Origin: DASQPA01 sp035644215
Lineage (GTDB): Bacteria > Acidobacteriota > Thermoanaerobaculia > Multivoradales > UBA5704
DNA: 64,000 nucleotides
NCBI GenBank assembly: GCA_035644215.1
Contig: DASQPA010000125.1
Location: 22,977 to 86,976 of the forward strand
Direction of reading: 5' to 3'
A model generated the notes under the pieces. That model was given only the letters and a program-made list of their open reading frames with translations. It was not told the origin of the DNA and made no database searches. Both the position numbers and the translations under genes were made by a program. Shown here in pieces: positions 42,186 to 51,862 of the stretch (position 1 is the stretch's first letter; each line of letters starts with the position of its first letter).

Positions 42186-42871
42186 GGAGCGCAGGGGCGA
42201 GAGGGAAAACCGTGGTGATCGGCGGTGGCGGACATGCCAAGGTGGTGATCGACGTGCTGCTCGCCGCCGGTTGGGAAGTCGCCGGCTACACAGATCCCTC
42301 CCCGGTCGCAGGTGCCACGATCGCCGGCACTCCCTGTCTGGGAGACGATGCGGTCCTCTCCGGCCTCTACACCGCCGGCATCCGCTGGGCGATCGTCGCC
42401 CTGGGCGACAACGTACGGCGCACCCGGATGGCGGAGAGCGCGCGCGCCCTGGGGTTCACCCTGGCGAGCGCCGTCCACCCCTCAGCCCAGATTTCGCCCC
42501 ACGCTCGCCTCGGCCAGGGGGTGGCGATCATGCCCTGCGCCGTGGTCAACGCCGGCACTGTGATCGGCGATAATACGATCCTCAATACGTCCGCCACCGT
42601 CGATCACGACTGCGTCATCGGTCGCAGTGTGCACATCGCGCCCGGCGCCCATCTCGCGGGCTATGTCACAGTGGAAGACGAGGCGCTCGTCGGCGTCGGC
42701 TCGATCGTGGGGAGAGGGCGGCCGCTCCGGATCGGACGGGGGGCGGTGGTCGGCATCGGGTCGGTCGTCTTTCGCGACGTGGAGCCCGGCTCGACCGTTG
42801 CCGGCAACCCCGCGCGCCTTTTGGAACCCGGACACCGCCAACGTTCCGGGAGGGAGAACCCTGATGGATGA
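42182..42871 (+). CDS. PerB/PglD/NeuD-type sugar O/N-acyltransferase
   Basis: 229 residues. Rossmann-like N-terminus binding the nucleotide sugar (VVIGGGGHAKVVIDVL) followed by left-handed beta-helix hexapeptide repeats. Proposed general base His142 in VDHDCVIG; acetyl-CoA site in the GxGSxV turns. It sits directly upstream of and overlaps (8 bases) a perosamine-synthase-like aminotransferase, so N-acetylation of a nucleotide-linked 4-amino-4,6-dideoxy sugar is the likely job. Confidence 0.82.
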   Translation: MRSAGARGKTVVIGGGGHAKVVIDVLLAAGWEVAGYTDPSPVAGATIAGTPCLGDDAVLSGLYTAGIRWAIVALGDNVRRTRMAESARALGFTLASAVHPSAQISPHARLGQGVAIMPCAVVNAGTVIGDNTILNTSATVDHDCVIGRSVHIAPGAHLAGYVTVEDEALVGVGSIVGRGRPLRIGRGAVVGIGSVVFRDVEPGSTVAGNPARLLEPGHRQRSGRENPDG

Positions 42872-44015
42872 GTTCATCCCCGTCGCCGCTCCGGCGCTGT
42901 CGGGCAACGAGAAACGCTACGTCAACGAATGCCTCGACACGACCTGGATCTCCTCGATCGGTTCGTTCATCAGCCGCTTCGAGGAGCAGTTCGCGGCCTC
43001 TGCCGGAGTGGGCTATGCGGTGAGCTGCAACAACGGCACGTCCGCCCTCCACCTCGCCCTGCTCGGCCTCGGCGTGGGCCCCGGCGACGAGGTGCTGGTC
43101 CCGTCGCTGACCTACATCGCCACCGCCAACGCGGTGCGCTACTGCGGCGCCCTACCGGTCTTCGTCGACTCCGACCGGGAGACCTGGAACCTGACGGCCG
43201 AGGACCTGCGCGCCAAGCTGACCCCCCGTACCCGGGCGGTGATTGCCGTCCACCTCTACGGCAGGCCCGCGCCGATGCGCGAGATCCTGATCGTGGCCCG
43301 GGAGGCGGGCATCAAGGTGATCGAGGACGCGGCGGAGGCAGTCGGCGCGACCTATCAGGGTCGCCCCGTGGGATCGCTGGCGGACGTCGCCGCCTTCAGC
43401 TTCTTCGGCAACAAGATCATCACCTGCGGCGAGGGTGGGATGATCACCACCGACGACGAGGCTCTGGGCCGCAAGATCCGCCAATTGAAAGGCCAGGGCC
43501 AGGACTTCGAGCGCCGCTATTTCTTCCCCGTCGTGGGCTACAACTATCGGATGACCAACATCCAGGCGGCGCTCGGCCTGGCGCAGCTCGAGCAGATCGA
43601 CGCCTATCTCGCGCAGCGCGACGAGATCGCGGCCTGGTACCGGTCCGAGCTTGCGGGTGTGCCCGGGCTCCACCTGCCCGCCCCGGACAGGGAGGAGCGC
43701 AGCGTCTGCTGGCTGTGGAGCGTGGTGCTCACGCACCACGCGGGAGACCGCCGGGACGCGGTGATGGCCCATCTCAAGGAAGCAGGGATCGAGACCCGGC
43801 CGTTCTTCTACCCCTGCCATATCATGCCGCCCTATGCCGCGACCGGTCGCGAAGCCCGCTGCCCGGAGGCCGAGTGGCTGAGCGAGCGCGGCCTGAGCCT
43901 GCCGACTTGGATCGGGATGACGCGCCAGCACGTGTGCCGCATCGCGGCCGCCCTGGTCGCGGCGCTCGATGCGGTTGCGGTCTCGCCGGTGAGGTCCGTC
44001 CAGGTATCCTCCTAG
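42864..44015 (+). CDS. per: DegT/DnrJ/EryC1 aminotransferase, GDP-perosamine-synthase-like
   Basis: 383 residues. PLP-binding Lys184 in SFFGNKIITCGEGG and Asp155 in VIEDAAEA. The N-terminus (IPVAAPALSGNEKRYVNECL then TTWISS) and 'SLTYIATANA', 'VDSDRETW' and 'LKGQGQ' closely follow the RfbE/Per pattern as I remember it. That enzyme converts GDP-4-keto-6-deoxymannose and glutamate to GDP-perosamine. A PglE-type UDP-sugar aminotransferase is the alternative. The 4,6-dehydratase is not in the window. Confidence 0.82.
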   Translation: MDEFIPVAAPALSGNEKRYVNECLDTTWISSIGSFISRFEEQFAASAGVGYAVSCNNGTSALHLALLGLGVGPGDEVLVPSLTYIATANAVRYCGALPVFVDSDRETWNLTAEDLRAKLTPRTRAVIAVHLYGRPAPMREILIVAREAGIKVIEDAAEAVGATYQGRPVGSLADVAAFSFFGNKIITCGEGGMITTDDEALGRKIRQLKGQGQDFERRYFFPVVGYNYRMTNIQAALGLAQLEQIDAYLAQRDEIAAWYRSELAGVPGLHLPAPDREERSVCWLWSVVLTHHAGDRRDAVMAHLKEAGIETRPFFYPCHIMPPYAATGREARCPEAEWLSERGLSLPTWIGMTRQHVCRIAAALVAALDAVAVSPVRSVQVSS

Positions 44016-45103
44016 TGCGCATTCTCGTCGTCACGCACGCCCCGCTCCAGCCCGAGTATGGAGCAGCCCAGATGGCGCTCAACCTGGCGGCCGCCCTGCG
44101 CGACCGCGGCCACGATGCCCTCGCCTGGTCGACCGAGCCGCTTCAGGGGAGGTCCCGGTTCTGGAATGCCTGGTATTTGCAGCGGCGACGGCTCGAGTCC
44201 TTCCTCGCGGAGAGCCCGCCTTTCGACGTCATCGATCTGCCCGCGGTCTCGATCAGTCGCAAGGTGCAAACTCACGGGTGCATCGTGGCGCGCAGCATCC
44301 AGCCCGACCTGCGCTACTTCAGCTGCGCTCTTCGGGCCGAGGTGCGGCGTTTGCCCATCTCGATCCTCCACCTCGTGCTCAACCTGCTCCACATGCTGCG
44401 GGTCTCCGTCGCCATCGTGGCCGGCTGGCGCCGCGCCGAGACCATCCTCTGTCTGGGCTCCCATGAATTCGATTGGATGCGGCGGCGGTTCCCCTGGACG
44501 CGGAACAAGCTCGAACGTTACCTCGACGCACCGTCACCGGCTGATCAGGCGCTGCTCGCGGATCTGCGGGCTCGCCGCGCGGCCAGGGGGACGCGCCCTG
44601 GCCTGCGCTTCCTCTGGATCGGGCGATGGGTGCCCCAGAAGGGCACGCGCCTCCTCCTGCGCTTCATCGCCGAACGGGCACAGACACACCCCAAGGATGT
44701 CTTTACCTTGGCCGGATGCGGAGACCAGGCGGCCCGGGATTGCCCGCCGGACCTGATCGCGGCAGGCCGCCTGCGGCTCCTCCCCGGCTTTCCGCGCGGA
44801 GAGCTACCGAAACTCCTCGCCGAGCACGACATCGGCCTCTTTACCAGCGTTGTCGAGGGGTGGGGCCTCTCGCTCAACGAGATGCTGGAATCCGGGATGC
44901 CGGTTTTCGCCACCCGCGCAGGCGGAGTTGAAGACCTCGCACCCTATTTTCCCGAAACCTTGCGTCCCTTCCCTCCGTCGCCAGATTTCGAGGCTCCACC
45001 GCCGACGGAAAATCTGACCGCCACCGGCTACCTGCGGCACTTCACCTGGGAGAGCATTGCGGCGCTCTACGAGGATCGGGTGCTCGCCCGACAGCTGCGA
45101 TGA
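44015..45103 (+). CDS. Family 4 glycosyltransferase
   Basis: 362 residues from a GTG sharing its first base with the preceding TAG. RILVVTHAPLQPEYGAAQMA is the start of the acceptor domain; LRFLWIGRWVPQKGTRLLL opens the donor domain; 'SVVEGWGLSLNEMLESG' carries the conserved acidic pair. Overlaps the FkbM gene by four bases. Confidence 0.83.
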   Translation: MRILVVTHAPLQPEYGAAQMALNLAAALRDRGHDALAWSTEPLQGRSRFWNAWYLQRRRLESFLAESPPFDVIDLPAVSISRKVQTHGCIVARSIQPDLRYFSCALRAEVRRLPISILHLVLNLLHMLRVSVAIVAGWRRAETILCLGSHEFDWMRRRFPWTRNKLERYLDAPSPADQALLADLRARRAARGTRPGLRFLWIGRWVPQKGTRLLLRFIAERAQTHPKDVFTLAGCGDQAARDCPPDLIAAGRLRLLPGFPRGELPKLLAEHDIGLFTSVVEGWGLSLNEMLESGMPVFATRAGGVEDLAPYFPETLRPFPPSPDFEAPPPTENLTATGYLRHFTWESIAALYEDRVLARQLR

Positions 45104-46014
45104 ATGACCTCGACGCAGCGGTCTCGAACCAGGGCTCGCTCGCCCTCCATCTCGGGCGTCTCCGCGCCTGGCTTTGGCGGTTCCACACCTTGGGGCTCGC
45201 CAACCGGCTGTTCGCGGACGCGCCCCAGCCCTCCGTGTTCGAGCGCCCTTTTTTCGGCTATCACCTGCTGGTCGACGTCTCCCGGTCCAACGCTCAACGG
45301 CTCCTCTATCTCGAAGGGGAGCGTTTCATGGCCGAGCGATTCCTCTTGCGCCGTCTGCTGCGTCCTGGCCTCAGGGTGGTGGATGTGGGAGCGAATATCG
45401 GCTACTACCTGCTCTTGACCTCCCGTCTCATCGGACCGCAAGGGAGTATTTCCTGCTTCGAGCCGGAGCCCGAGAACGTCATCGAGCTGGAGCGCAACAT
45501 GGAGCGCAACCGCCTGAACAACGTGCAAGTTTTTCCCGTCGCTGCCGGCGATGCGGATGGCGAGGTCTCGCTGCATCCCGGGATCAATGGCAAGGTCGCC
45601 GCGGATGGTTCCGGCAGCCTGACCGTCTCTCTGAGGCGGCTGGATTCGGTCTTGTCGGGCCCGGTGGACCTGGTCAAGGTTGACGTCGAGGGATACGAGG
45701 GGCATGTGCTCGCAGGAGCCGAACGGCTGCTTGCCGAGCACCGGCCGGTCCTCTTCGTGGAAATCCACCCCACCTTCCTGGCGCCACCGACGTCGCTCGA
45801 CGAGCTCTTCGCGCAGCTCACCACCCAATATCCGCACGTCCAAGCGTACACTCGTGCCGCTCACCGCAGCTTCCGCGATCTGACGTCGAGGTATCTGCCC
45901 GGTGCGGGAGTAGCGCGAGTGCCCGATCTCGCCGCTCTTCTCGATGCCTGTAGAGCCGGCCACCCGATCGAGCCTTTCTGGGTCGTCTGCAGTCCGCGGC
46001 CGATCCCCGGGTGA
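45100..46014 (+). CDS. FkbM family methyltransferase
   Basis: 304 residues. SAM motif I VVDVGANIGYYLLL, then CFEPEPENVIELERN and LVKVDVEGYEGHVLAGAERLL, the standard FkbM order. The family O-methylates sugars and other hydroxyls. The 110-residue N-terminal part before motif I may contact the glycan. First of three FkbM genes in the locus. Confidence 0.85.
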   Translation: MNDLDAAVSNQGSLALHLGRLRAWLWRFHTLGLANRLFADAPQPSVFERPFFGYHLLVDVSRSNAQRLLYLEGERFMAERFLLRRLLRPGLRVVDVGANIGYYLLLTSRLIGPQGSISCFEPEPENVIELERNMERNRLNNVQVFPVAAGDADGEVSLHPGINGKVAADGSGSLTVSLRRLDSVLSGPVDLVKVDVEGYEGHVLAGAERLLAEHRPVLFVEIHPTFLAPPTSLDELFAQLTTQYPHVQAYTRAAHRSFRDLTSRYLPGAGVARVPDLAALLDACRAGHPIEPFWVVCSPRPIPG

Positions 46015-46018
46015 ACCC

Positions 46019-47188
46019 TTGGGCACCTTTGCCTCCTCACCCATCGTTCACACCCTGCGCGCGGTCCGACAACGCGGCCGAAAGAGTGTGGCCGAGGCGC
46101 TGGTCTTCACTCTCAGCAGGTTGTTTCCCCCTGCCCCGCGGAAGCTGCCGGAAGTGCCTTCGATCCTGGTCCTGCGCAACAACGACCTTGGCGACCTCCT
46201 CGTGGTGACCCCTCTCTTCGAGGCCTTGAGGCGGCGTTTCCCGGCGGCCGAGATCGTGGCCGCAGTGGGGCGCTGGAATGTTGCCACCCTGCGGAACAAC
46301 CCTCATCTGTCGGGCGTGATGGTGGTCGATGCCCCATGGTTCAACAAGTTCGTGCCGCGCAAGATCTGGCCGCGCATCCTCTCCTACGTCGCCTTCTCAG
46401 CCCAGGCCAGGGAGCTCGCCCGGCGCCGCTTCGACATCGGGATCGACGTTCTCGGCAGCCCCTGGGGGTCGCTTCTCCTGTTACGGGCGCGGATTCCGCT
46501 GCGGCTCGGCGTTCGCGGCTACGCCGGCGGCCACACCGGAGTCCAACGCTCTGTGCAGTTCGACCCCCAGGAACAGGTGGGTAGGAGCGCCCTGCGCTTC
46601 GCCGAGCTCCTCGGGGCGACCGACCTTCCCGCCTGCCGGCCGCAGATCTTCCTCTCCGCGGACGAGCGATGGACTGGCGAGCAGGTCTGGTGCTCGGCTT
46701 TCAGCCCCGAACGCCTGCGGGTGATCATCGCCCCGGCTGGAGGGCTCGCGGCCAAGTGCTGGCCGCCCGCGAGCTTCGCCGATCTCGCCGCACATCTGGC
46801 GGCGGAGGGCGGGATGGCGATTGCCGTGGCCGGCGGACCCCGGGATGGCGCCCTGGGCGACCAGATCGCCGCCGCCGCGCCCGGAGCATTGAATCTCGCA
46901 GGCGCGTTGAGCTTACGGGAGACCTTTGCGCTGGTCGCCGCCGCCGATCTCGTCCTCTGCAACTCAAGCGTTCTGATGCACGCCGCCGCCGCCTTCGGCA
47001 AACCGACCTTCGCCCTCCTGGGGCGATCCTTCCTCTCAGCACGGCAGCACGACGCCCAGTGGGGGTATCCGGGACTCTGCCGCAGTCTCGGCAGAGAGGC
47101 TGGGGAGCGGGAGGAGATCTACACCCCTGCCGAGGTGCTGGCTGTCCTCCGGGACTACCTCACCATCGTGGAGCGCGAGCGGGCATGA
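46019..47188 (+). CDS. Family 9 glycosyltransferase (heptosyltransferase-like)
   Basis: 389 residues from TTG 46019, four bases after the FkbM stop; longer starts lie within that gene. SILVLRNNDLGDLLVVTPLFEALRRRF is seen here as the GDLLVVTPL core of GT9, and the C-terminal half has IIAPAGG, LAGALSLRETFALVAAADLV and the nucleotide-site CNSSVLMHAAAAFGKPT. GT9 enzymes add heptose or similar sugars in lipopolysaccharide-type glycans. Confidence 0.83.
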   Translation: MGTFASSPIVHTLRAVRQRGRKSVAEALVFTLSRLFPPAPRKLPEVPSILVLRNNDLGDLLVVTPLFEALRRRFPAAEIVAAVGRWNVATLRNNPHLSGVMVVDAPWFNKFVPRKIWPRILSYVAFSAQARELARRRFDIGIDVLGSPWGSLLLLRARIPLRLGVRGYAGGHTGVQRSVQFDPQEQVGRSALRFAELLGATDLPACRPQIFLSADERWTGEQVWCSAFSPERLRVIIAPAGGLAAKCWPPASFADLAAHLAAEGGMAIAVAGGPRDGALGDQIAAAAPGALNLAGALSLRETFALVAAADLVLCNSSVLMHAAAAFGKPTFALLGRSFLSARQHDAQWGYPGLCRSLGREAGEREEIYTPAEVLAVLRDYLTIVERERA

Positions 47189-48204
47189 GGATCGTCCAGA
47201 TCGTTCCCGCAGGCGATCCAGCGCTGGGCGGTGTCCATGGGTACGCCGAGGCGTTGGCCGGCGAGCTCTCCCGCCGGCATAGCATCGAGAGCGACCTGGT
47301 GTCATCGGGCGGCAGGGGCGGCGCGGGCGGCGAGCTCGCCGGGGCGCTGCCCGGAGCCTCGACCTGCCTCCTCCACTATGTCAACTATGCCTATCACCGG
47401 CGCGGCTGCCCGGTCGGGCTGGTGCGCGACCTCCGTCGCTGGCGGGAGGGAGCGCCGGGGCGGCGGCTGGTGACCTTCTTCCACGAGGTCTATGCCACCG
47501 GCCCTTTCTGGCGCAGCTCCTTCTGGCTCGCTCCCGTGCAGCGGCGGTTGGCGGCGATCCTGGCGCGCGCCAGCGATCGCATCGCCACCAGCCTGGAGCT
47601 TTACGGCCGGATGCTGGCGCGCCTGGGACCGCGGGTGGAGCCGGTGGTGACCCCCGTCTTCTCGACCGTGGGCGAGCCGGAGGAAGTGCCGGGGCTGGCG
47701 ACGCGAGCGCCGCGGCTCCTGGTCTTCGGCGGCCGCGGCGTTCGCGCCCGCGCCTACGGGCCGGAGCGGGAGGCGCTGGCGGCGGCCTGCGGCGCCCTGG
47801 GCGCCGAGGAGATCGTCGACCTCGGTCCCGCCATCGCCACCCCGGCCCGGGTGGACGGGGTCCCTGTGCGGGCGTTGGGTCCGCTCCCCGCCTCCGCGGT
47901 GCGCGAGCAGCTGCTCGGCACCCGCGCCGGGTTCCTCGTCTACCCGCCCGCCTTCCTGCCCAAATCGACGATCTTCGCCGCCTACTGCGCGCACGGCCTC
48001 CTGCCCGTCTGCGCCAGGCCGAGGACCGAGAGGTCGGCCGACGACGGAGACCCGCTCTATTGGGTTCCCGGCTCGCCGCTCCCTTCCGCGGACGGCCTCC
48101 AGGCACTCGCCAGCGCGGCGCGCTCCTGGTACCTTCCGCACTCGCTCGCCCGCCAGGCGGAGGGATTCCGCGACCTCCTCCTCACCACGGGAGCCCCGCG
48201 ATGA
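47185..48204 (+). CDS. Glycosyltransferase, GT-B type (divergent)
   Basis: 339 residues, coupled by ATGA on both sides. Starts RIVQIVPAGDPALGGVHGYA with the acceptor-domain Gly loop; the donor half is short (LLVFGGRG... to STIFAAYCAHGLLPVC) and lacks a clear E-x7-E motif. Possibly a GT4 relative with a reduced donor domain, or a partner subunit for a neighbour. Confidence 0.65.
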   Translation: MRIVQIVPAGDPALGGVHGYAEALAGELSRRHSIESDLVSSGGRGGAGGELAGALPGASTCLLHYVNYAYHRRGCPVGLVRDLRRWREGAPGRRLVTFFHEVYATGPFWRSSFWLAPVQRRLAAILARASDRIATSLELYGRMLARLGPRVEPVVTPVFSTVGEPEEVPGLATRAPRLLVFGGRGVRARAYGPEREALAAACGALGAEEIVDLGPAIATPARVDGVPVRALGPLPASAVREQLLGTRAGFLVYPPAFLPKSTIFAAYCAHGLLPVCARPRTERSADDGDPLYWVPGSPLPSADGLQALASAARSWYLPHSLARQAEGFRDLLLTTGAPR

Positions 48205-49214
48205 AGCTCCTCGTCTACTCGCCCGCCTTCCTGCCCAAGATCGGCGGCCTGGAGATCAACGTCGCCCAGTTCGCGACCGAGATGGTACGGCTGGGCTGCG
48301 AAGTCGTCGTGGTGACCGAGACCCCGGGGGAGGACCCCGACGAATTCTCCTACCCCGTCGTCCGGCACCCCGGCGCGCGCCAGCTCCTGCGCTGGACCCG
48401 CTGGTGCGACCTCTACTATCAGGCCAACGTCAGCCTGCGGGGGCTCTGGCCGCTCCTCCACGTGCGCCGGCCCTGGGCCGTATCGCACCACAGCTGGTAT
48501 CGCCGGGGGGACGGCCGCATCGCCTGGCAGGACCGCCTGAAGCGCTTCCTCCTGCGCTTCGCCGCGATCTCGATCTCCGTCTCGCAGGGGATCGCCAACG
48601 ACCTCGAAACCCCCTCGATCGTCATCCCCAACCCCTATCGGGACCACCTGTTCCGCATCCTGCCGGACGAGCCGCGCGAGCGCGACCTCGTCTTCCTCGG
48701 CCGGCTGGTCTCCGACAAGGGGGTGGACGTCCTGATCGAGGCCCTTCGGCACCTCGCCGATCGAGGCCTGCGGCCGGCTCTCACCATCATCGGCGCCGGT
48801 CCCGAGGCGCCGCGCCTCGCCGAACAGGCGGTGCGCTCAGGGCTCGGCGAGCAGGTCGAGCTCCTCGGCGCTCGCACTGGGGAGGAGCTGGTGCGTCGGC
48901 TCAACCGGCATCGCATCCTCGTCGTCCCCTCGCGCTACAACGAGCCGTTCGGCATCGTCGCCCTGGAGGGAATCGCCTGCGGCTGCGCGGTCGTCGGCTC
49001 CCGGGGTGGCGGCCTGCCGGAGGCGATCGGCCCCTGCGGCCGGACCTTCAGGAACGGCGACGCGGAGCACCTGGCGGCCGTCCTCGCCGAGGTGCTTGCC
49101 GACCCGGCGCAGCAGAAAACCTTCCAGGAGCAGGCGCCCCGCCACCTGGCGGAACATGCGTCGGAGCGGATCGCCCGGCTCTATTTCGAGGCGCTGTCGG
49201 GAGGGATGGCCTAG
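48201..49214 (+). CDS. Family 4 glycosyltransferase
   Basis: 337 residues. YSPAFLPKIGGLEINVAQFA at the start; donor domain DLVFLGRLVSDKGVDVLIEA; YNEPFGIVALEGIACG with the two conserved Glu residues. Overlaps the upstream gene by four bases and ends 12 bases before the polymerase-like gene. Confidence 0.86.
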   Translation: MKLLVYSPAFLPKIGGLEINVAQFATEMVRLGCEVVVVTETPGEDPDEFSYPVVRHPGARQLLRWTRWCDLYYQANVSLRGLWPLLHVRRPWAVSHHSWYRRGDGRIAWQDRLKRFLLRFAAISISVSQGIANDLETPSIVIPNPYRDHLFRILPDEPRERDLVFLGRLVSDKGVDVLIEALRHLADRGLRPALTIIGAGPEAPRLAEQAVRSGLGEQVELLGARTGEELVRRLNRHRILVVPSRYNEPFGIVALEGIACGCAVVGSRGGGLPEAIGPCGRTFRNGDAEHLAAVLAEVLADPAQQKTFQEQAPRHLAEHASERIARLYFEALSGGMA

Positions 49215-49226
49215 GGGCCCTCGCGC

Positions 49227-50648
49227 ATGGACTTCCGGGTCGTCCTCATCGTCTGCGGCATCGGGGCCGTGTTCTGGGCCATGGCCCGCTGGCGGCAGGC
49301 GCTCCAGGTCGCCCTCGTCCTCGTCGTCGTCGAGGGGGCCATCCGCAAGTGGCTGTTCCCGGGCGCGCAGGACCTCGTCTACTTCGCCAAGGACGCCATC
49401 CTCCTCGGCGTCTACGCCGGCTTCCTGCGCAGCCGGGAGCGGATGCGCTACCAGCCGCCGCCGATGCCGGCGCTCCGCATCGCCATCGTGGCGGGAGCCG
49501 GCCTCGGCCTGCTCGAAGTGTTCAACCCCAACCTGCCCAACCTGCTGGTCGGCATCCTGGGGTTCAAGGCCTACTTCTTCTACGTCCCGCTCCTCTACGT
49601 CATGCCGACGGCCTTCGCCTCGGATGTCGAGCTCGGCCGCTTCCTGCGCCGCTACGCCCTGCTCTCGGTTCCTGTCGGGCTCCTCGCCCTGGCGCAGTTC
49701 TTCAGCCCTCCCTCCTCCATCCTCAACACCTACGCCCGCGGCGAGGTCGAAGGGACCTATGCCACGACGTTCGGCAGCTCGACGTTCGTGCGCGTGACCG
49801 GCACCTTCTCCTACATCTCCGGCTACTCCTCCTACCTGTTCGCCACCGCGATCCTGATCCTCGCGCTCTTGAGCGCCACCCAATGGCGCTTCCGGGGACA
49901 CCTCAAGACCTATCTCGCCCTGGGCATGACCTTCTTCGGCATGCTGATGACCGGATCGCGCGGGCCGGTCTTCACCCTTGCCCTGCTCTTCCCCCTCTAC
50001 TGGTACCTCGCGGTGGTGCGCGAACGCCAGGGGGGTGCGACCTTCGGCCGGCTGCTGCTCGGGCTCGCCCTGGTCGCGGCCTTCCTCAACAACGCCGGGC
50101 AGCAGGCGCTCGGCGCCTTCGAAGGCCGGGCCCGCGGCTCCGAGGACGTCGCCTCCCGCTTCACCGCCCCGTTCATCGCTCCTTTTGCGATTCTTTCCGA
50201 CGCCGGCCTCTTCGGCTACGGCATCGGAGCGACGCACCAGACCGCCGCGGCGGTCACCAAGGGGATCGTCCCCTACAGCTGGCTCCACGGTCTTGTCACC
50301 GAGGTCGAGTCCGGCCGGATCATGCTCGAGCTGGGCCCCCTGGGCTTCCTCCTCGTCTACTGGATCCGCTTCTACCTCGTCTTCTTCGCCCTGCTCCAGG
50401 TCTTCAAGCTGCGCACGGTCTTCCACCGCGGGGTCGCGATCTCCGCCTTTCTCTTCTTCCTCGCCCAGCTGCCCGGCGGCATGGTGTTCGACGTCACCGC
50501 GGACGTCTATTACTGGTTCTTCGCCGGCCTCCTGATGACGGTGATGCGGCTCGACGTGCCGGCGGGCGTGGTGGCGCCCCGCGCCGTCCGTCCGGCGCGG
50601 ACCGCGATCCCCCGCCGGCCGGCCGTTCCCGCTCTGCCAAGCCGATGA
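49227..50648 (+). CDS. O-antigen polymerase/ligase-like membrane protein
   Basis: 473 residues with about ten to twelve hydrophobic segments and a large loop near 255-300 (FEGRARGSEDVASRFTAPF). RKWLFPGAQDLVYFAKD near the N-terminus and MTGSRGPVFTLALLFPLYWYL fit the Wzy/WaaL superfamily, which joins or transfers lipid-linked glycan units in the periplasm. It is the only polymerase candidate in the locus. Confidence 0.7.
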   Translation: MDFRVVLIVCGIGAVFWAMARWRQALQVALVLVVVEGAIRKWLFPGAQDLVYFAKDAILLGVYAGFLRSRERMRYQPPPMPALRIAIVAGAGLGLLEVFNPNLPNLLVGILGFKAYFFYVPLLYVMPTAFASDVELGRFLRRYALLSVPVGLLALAQFFSPPSSILNTYARGEVEGTYATTFGSSTFVRVTGTFSYISGYSSYLFATAILILALLSATQWRFRGHLKTYLALGMTFFGMLMTGSRGPVFTLALLFPLYWYLAVVRERQGGATFGRLLLGLALVAAFLNNAGQQALGAFEGRARGSEDVASRFTAPFIAPFAILSDAGLFGYGIGATHQTAAAVTKGIVPYSWLHGLVTEVESGRIMLELGPLGFLLVYWIRFYLVFFALLQVFKLRTVFHRGVAISAFLFFLAQLPGGMVFDVTADVYYWFFAGLLMTVMRLDVPAGVVAPRAVRPARTAIPRRPAVPALPSR

Positions 50649-51862
50649 AAGTCCTCGTGACCCATCCCGGCCGCCAGCATTCGCACCAGGCCGCCTTAGC
50701 CCTCGACGCGGCGGGTCTGCTCGCCGGCTACTGGGCCGGCGTCCCCGCGCTGGCGGAACAGGTGGCACGGGTTCCCACCTTCCTGCGCCGGCGCCTCGGC
50801 CGCTACGATCCCGTGCCGCTCGATCCCGCCCGGGTGGTCTGGCACCCCGAGACCCCGGCCCTGCGCCGGCTCGGCGACCGGCTCCTGCCCCAGCGCGGCG
50901 CGGCCCGGGTCGACCTCTGGGCCTGCCGGCGGTTCGATCGCTGGGCGGCGCGGCGGCTGGCGCACCGCCCGGCGGAATCTCCCGAGGCTCCGGACGCCGT
51001 CCTCGCCTGCGAGATCTCGGCCCTGACCACCTTCGCCGCCGCGCGCCGGCTGGGGATGACGACGATCCTCGATGCTCCCTCGCTCCACCACCGCGCCCAG
51101 GACCGACTGCACGGCACCACCGACTCGCCCTCCCTGCATCGCCGGGTGACCCGGGTCAAGGACCTGGAGATCGAGCTCGCCGATCACATCCTCACCGTCT
51201 CCGAGCTGGCGCGGGAAACCTACCTGGAAGCCGGGGTGGCGCCCGAGCGGGTGCATGCCGTGATGCTGGGGGCCGACATCGGTCTGTTCACCCCGGCCCC
51301 GCCGGGAACGGCGGAGAAGAGAGGCGACCTCGTCTTTCTCTTCTGCGGCGCGACGATCCACCGCAAGGGTTTCGATCTCCTGCTCGACGCCTTCGAGCGG
51401 GTGCGCGCGGCGGAACCCGGAGTGCGCTTGCGGATCGTCGGCCCGCGCGGCGACGCCTTCGGCCGGCTCGCAGGGAGAACGGCGGGGATCTCGGTCACCG
51501 GGCCGGTCGCCCAGCGCGAGCTGGCCGACGAGCTCCGCCAGGCCGACTGCCTGGTCCTCCCGTCGCGCAACGACTCTTACGGTATGGTGGTGGCCGAGGC
51601 CCTGGCCTCTGGAATCCCGGTGCTGATCTCGGACATGGTGGGCGCCAAGGCCCTGGTCGAACCGGGGAGGAACGGTTGGATCGTCCCCGCCGGGGATGCC
51701 ACCGCCCTCGCCGAGCGGATGCTCGGATGCGCCCGAAACCGCGATGCCGTGCGCGGAATGCGCGAGGCCTGCCGGCGCTCGGCCGAGGCGGCGACCTGGC
51801 CGGCCTACCGCCGCCGCTTCGTCGAGCTGGTCCGCGGGCTCGTCCCGGAGAGGGAGCGGTGA
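50645..51862 (+). CDS. Family 4 glycosyltransferase
   Basis: 405 residues, ATGA-coupled to the polymerase gene. KVLVTHPGRQHSHQAALAL at the start; donor domain VFLFCGATIHRKGFDLLLDA; SRNDSYGMVVAEALASG with the acidic pair. The His-rich acceptor segment (LHHRAQDRLH) is seen in a subgroup of EPS GT4 enzymes. Confidence 0.85.
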   Translation: MKVLVTHPGRQHSHQAALALDAAGLLAGYWAGVPALAEQVARVPTFLRRRLGRYDPVPLDPARVVWHPETPALRRLGDRLLPQRGAARVDLWACRRFDRWAARRLAHRPAESPEAPDAVLACEISALTTFAAARRLGMTTILDAPSLHHRAQDRLHGTTDSPSLHRRVTRVKDLEIELADHILTVSELARETYLEAGVAPERVHAVMLGADIGLFTPAPPGTAEKRGDLVFLFCGATIHRKGFDLLLDAFERVRAAEPGVRLRIVGPRGDAFGRLAGRTAGISVTGPVAQRELADELRQADCLVLPSRNDSYGMVVAEALASGIPVLISDMVGAKALVEPGRNGWIVPAGDATALAERMLGCARNRDAVRGMREACRRSAEAATWPAYRRRFVELVRGLVPERER

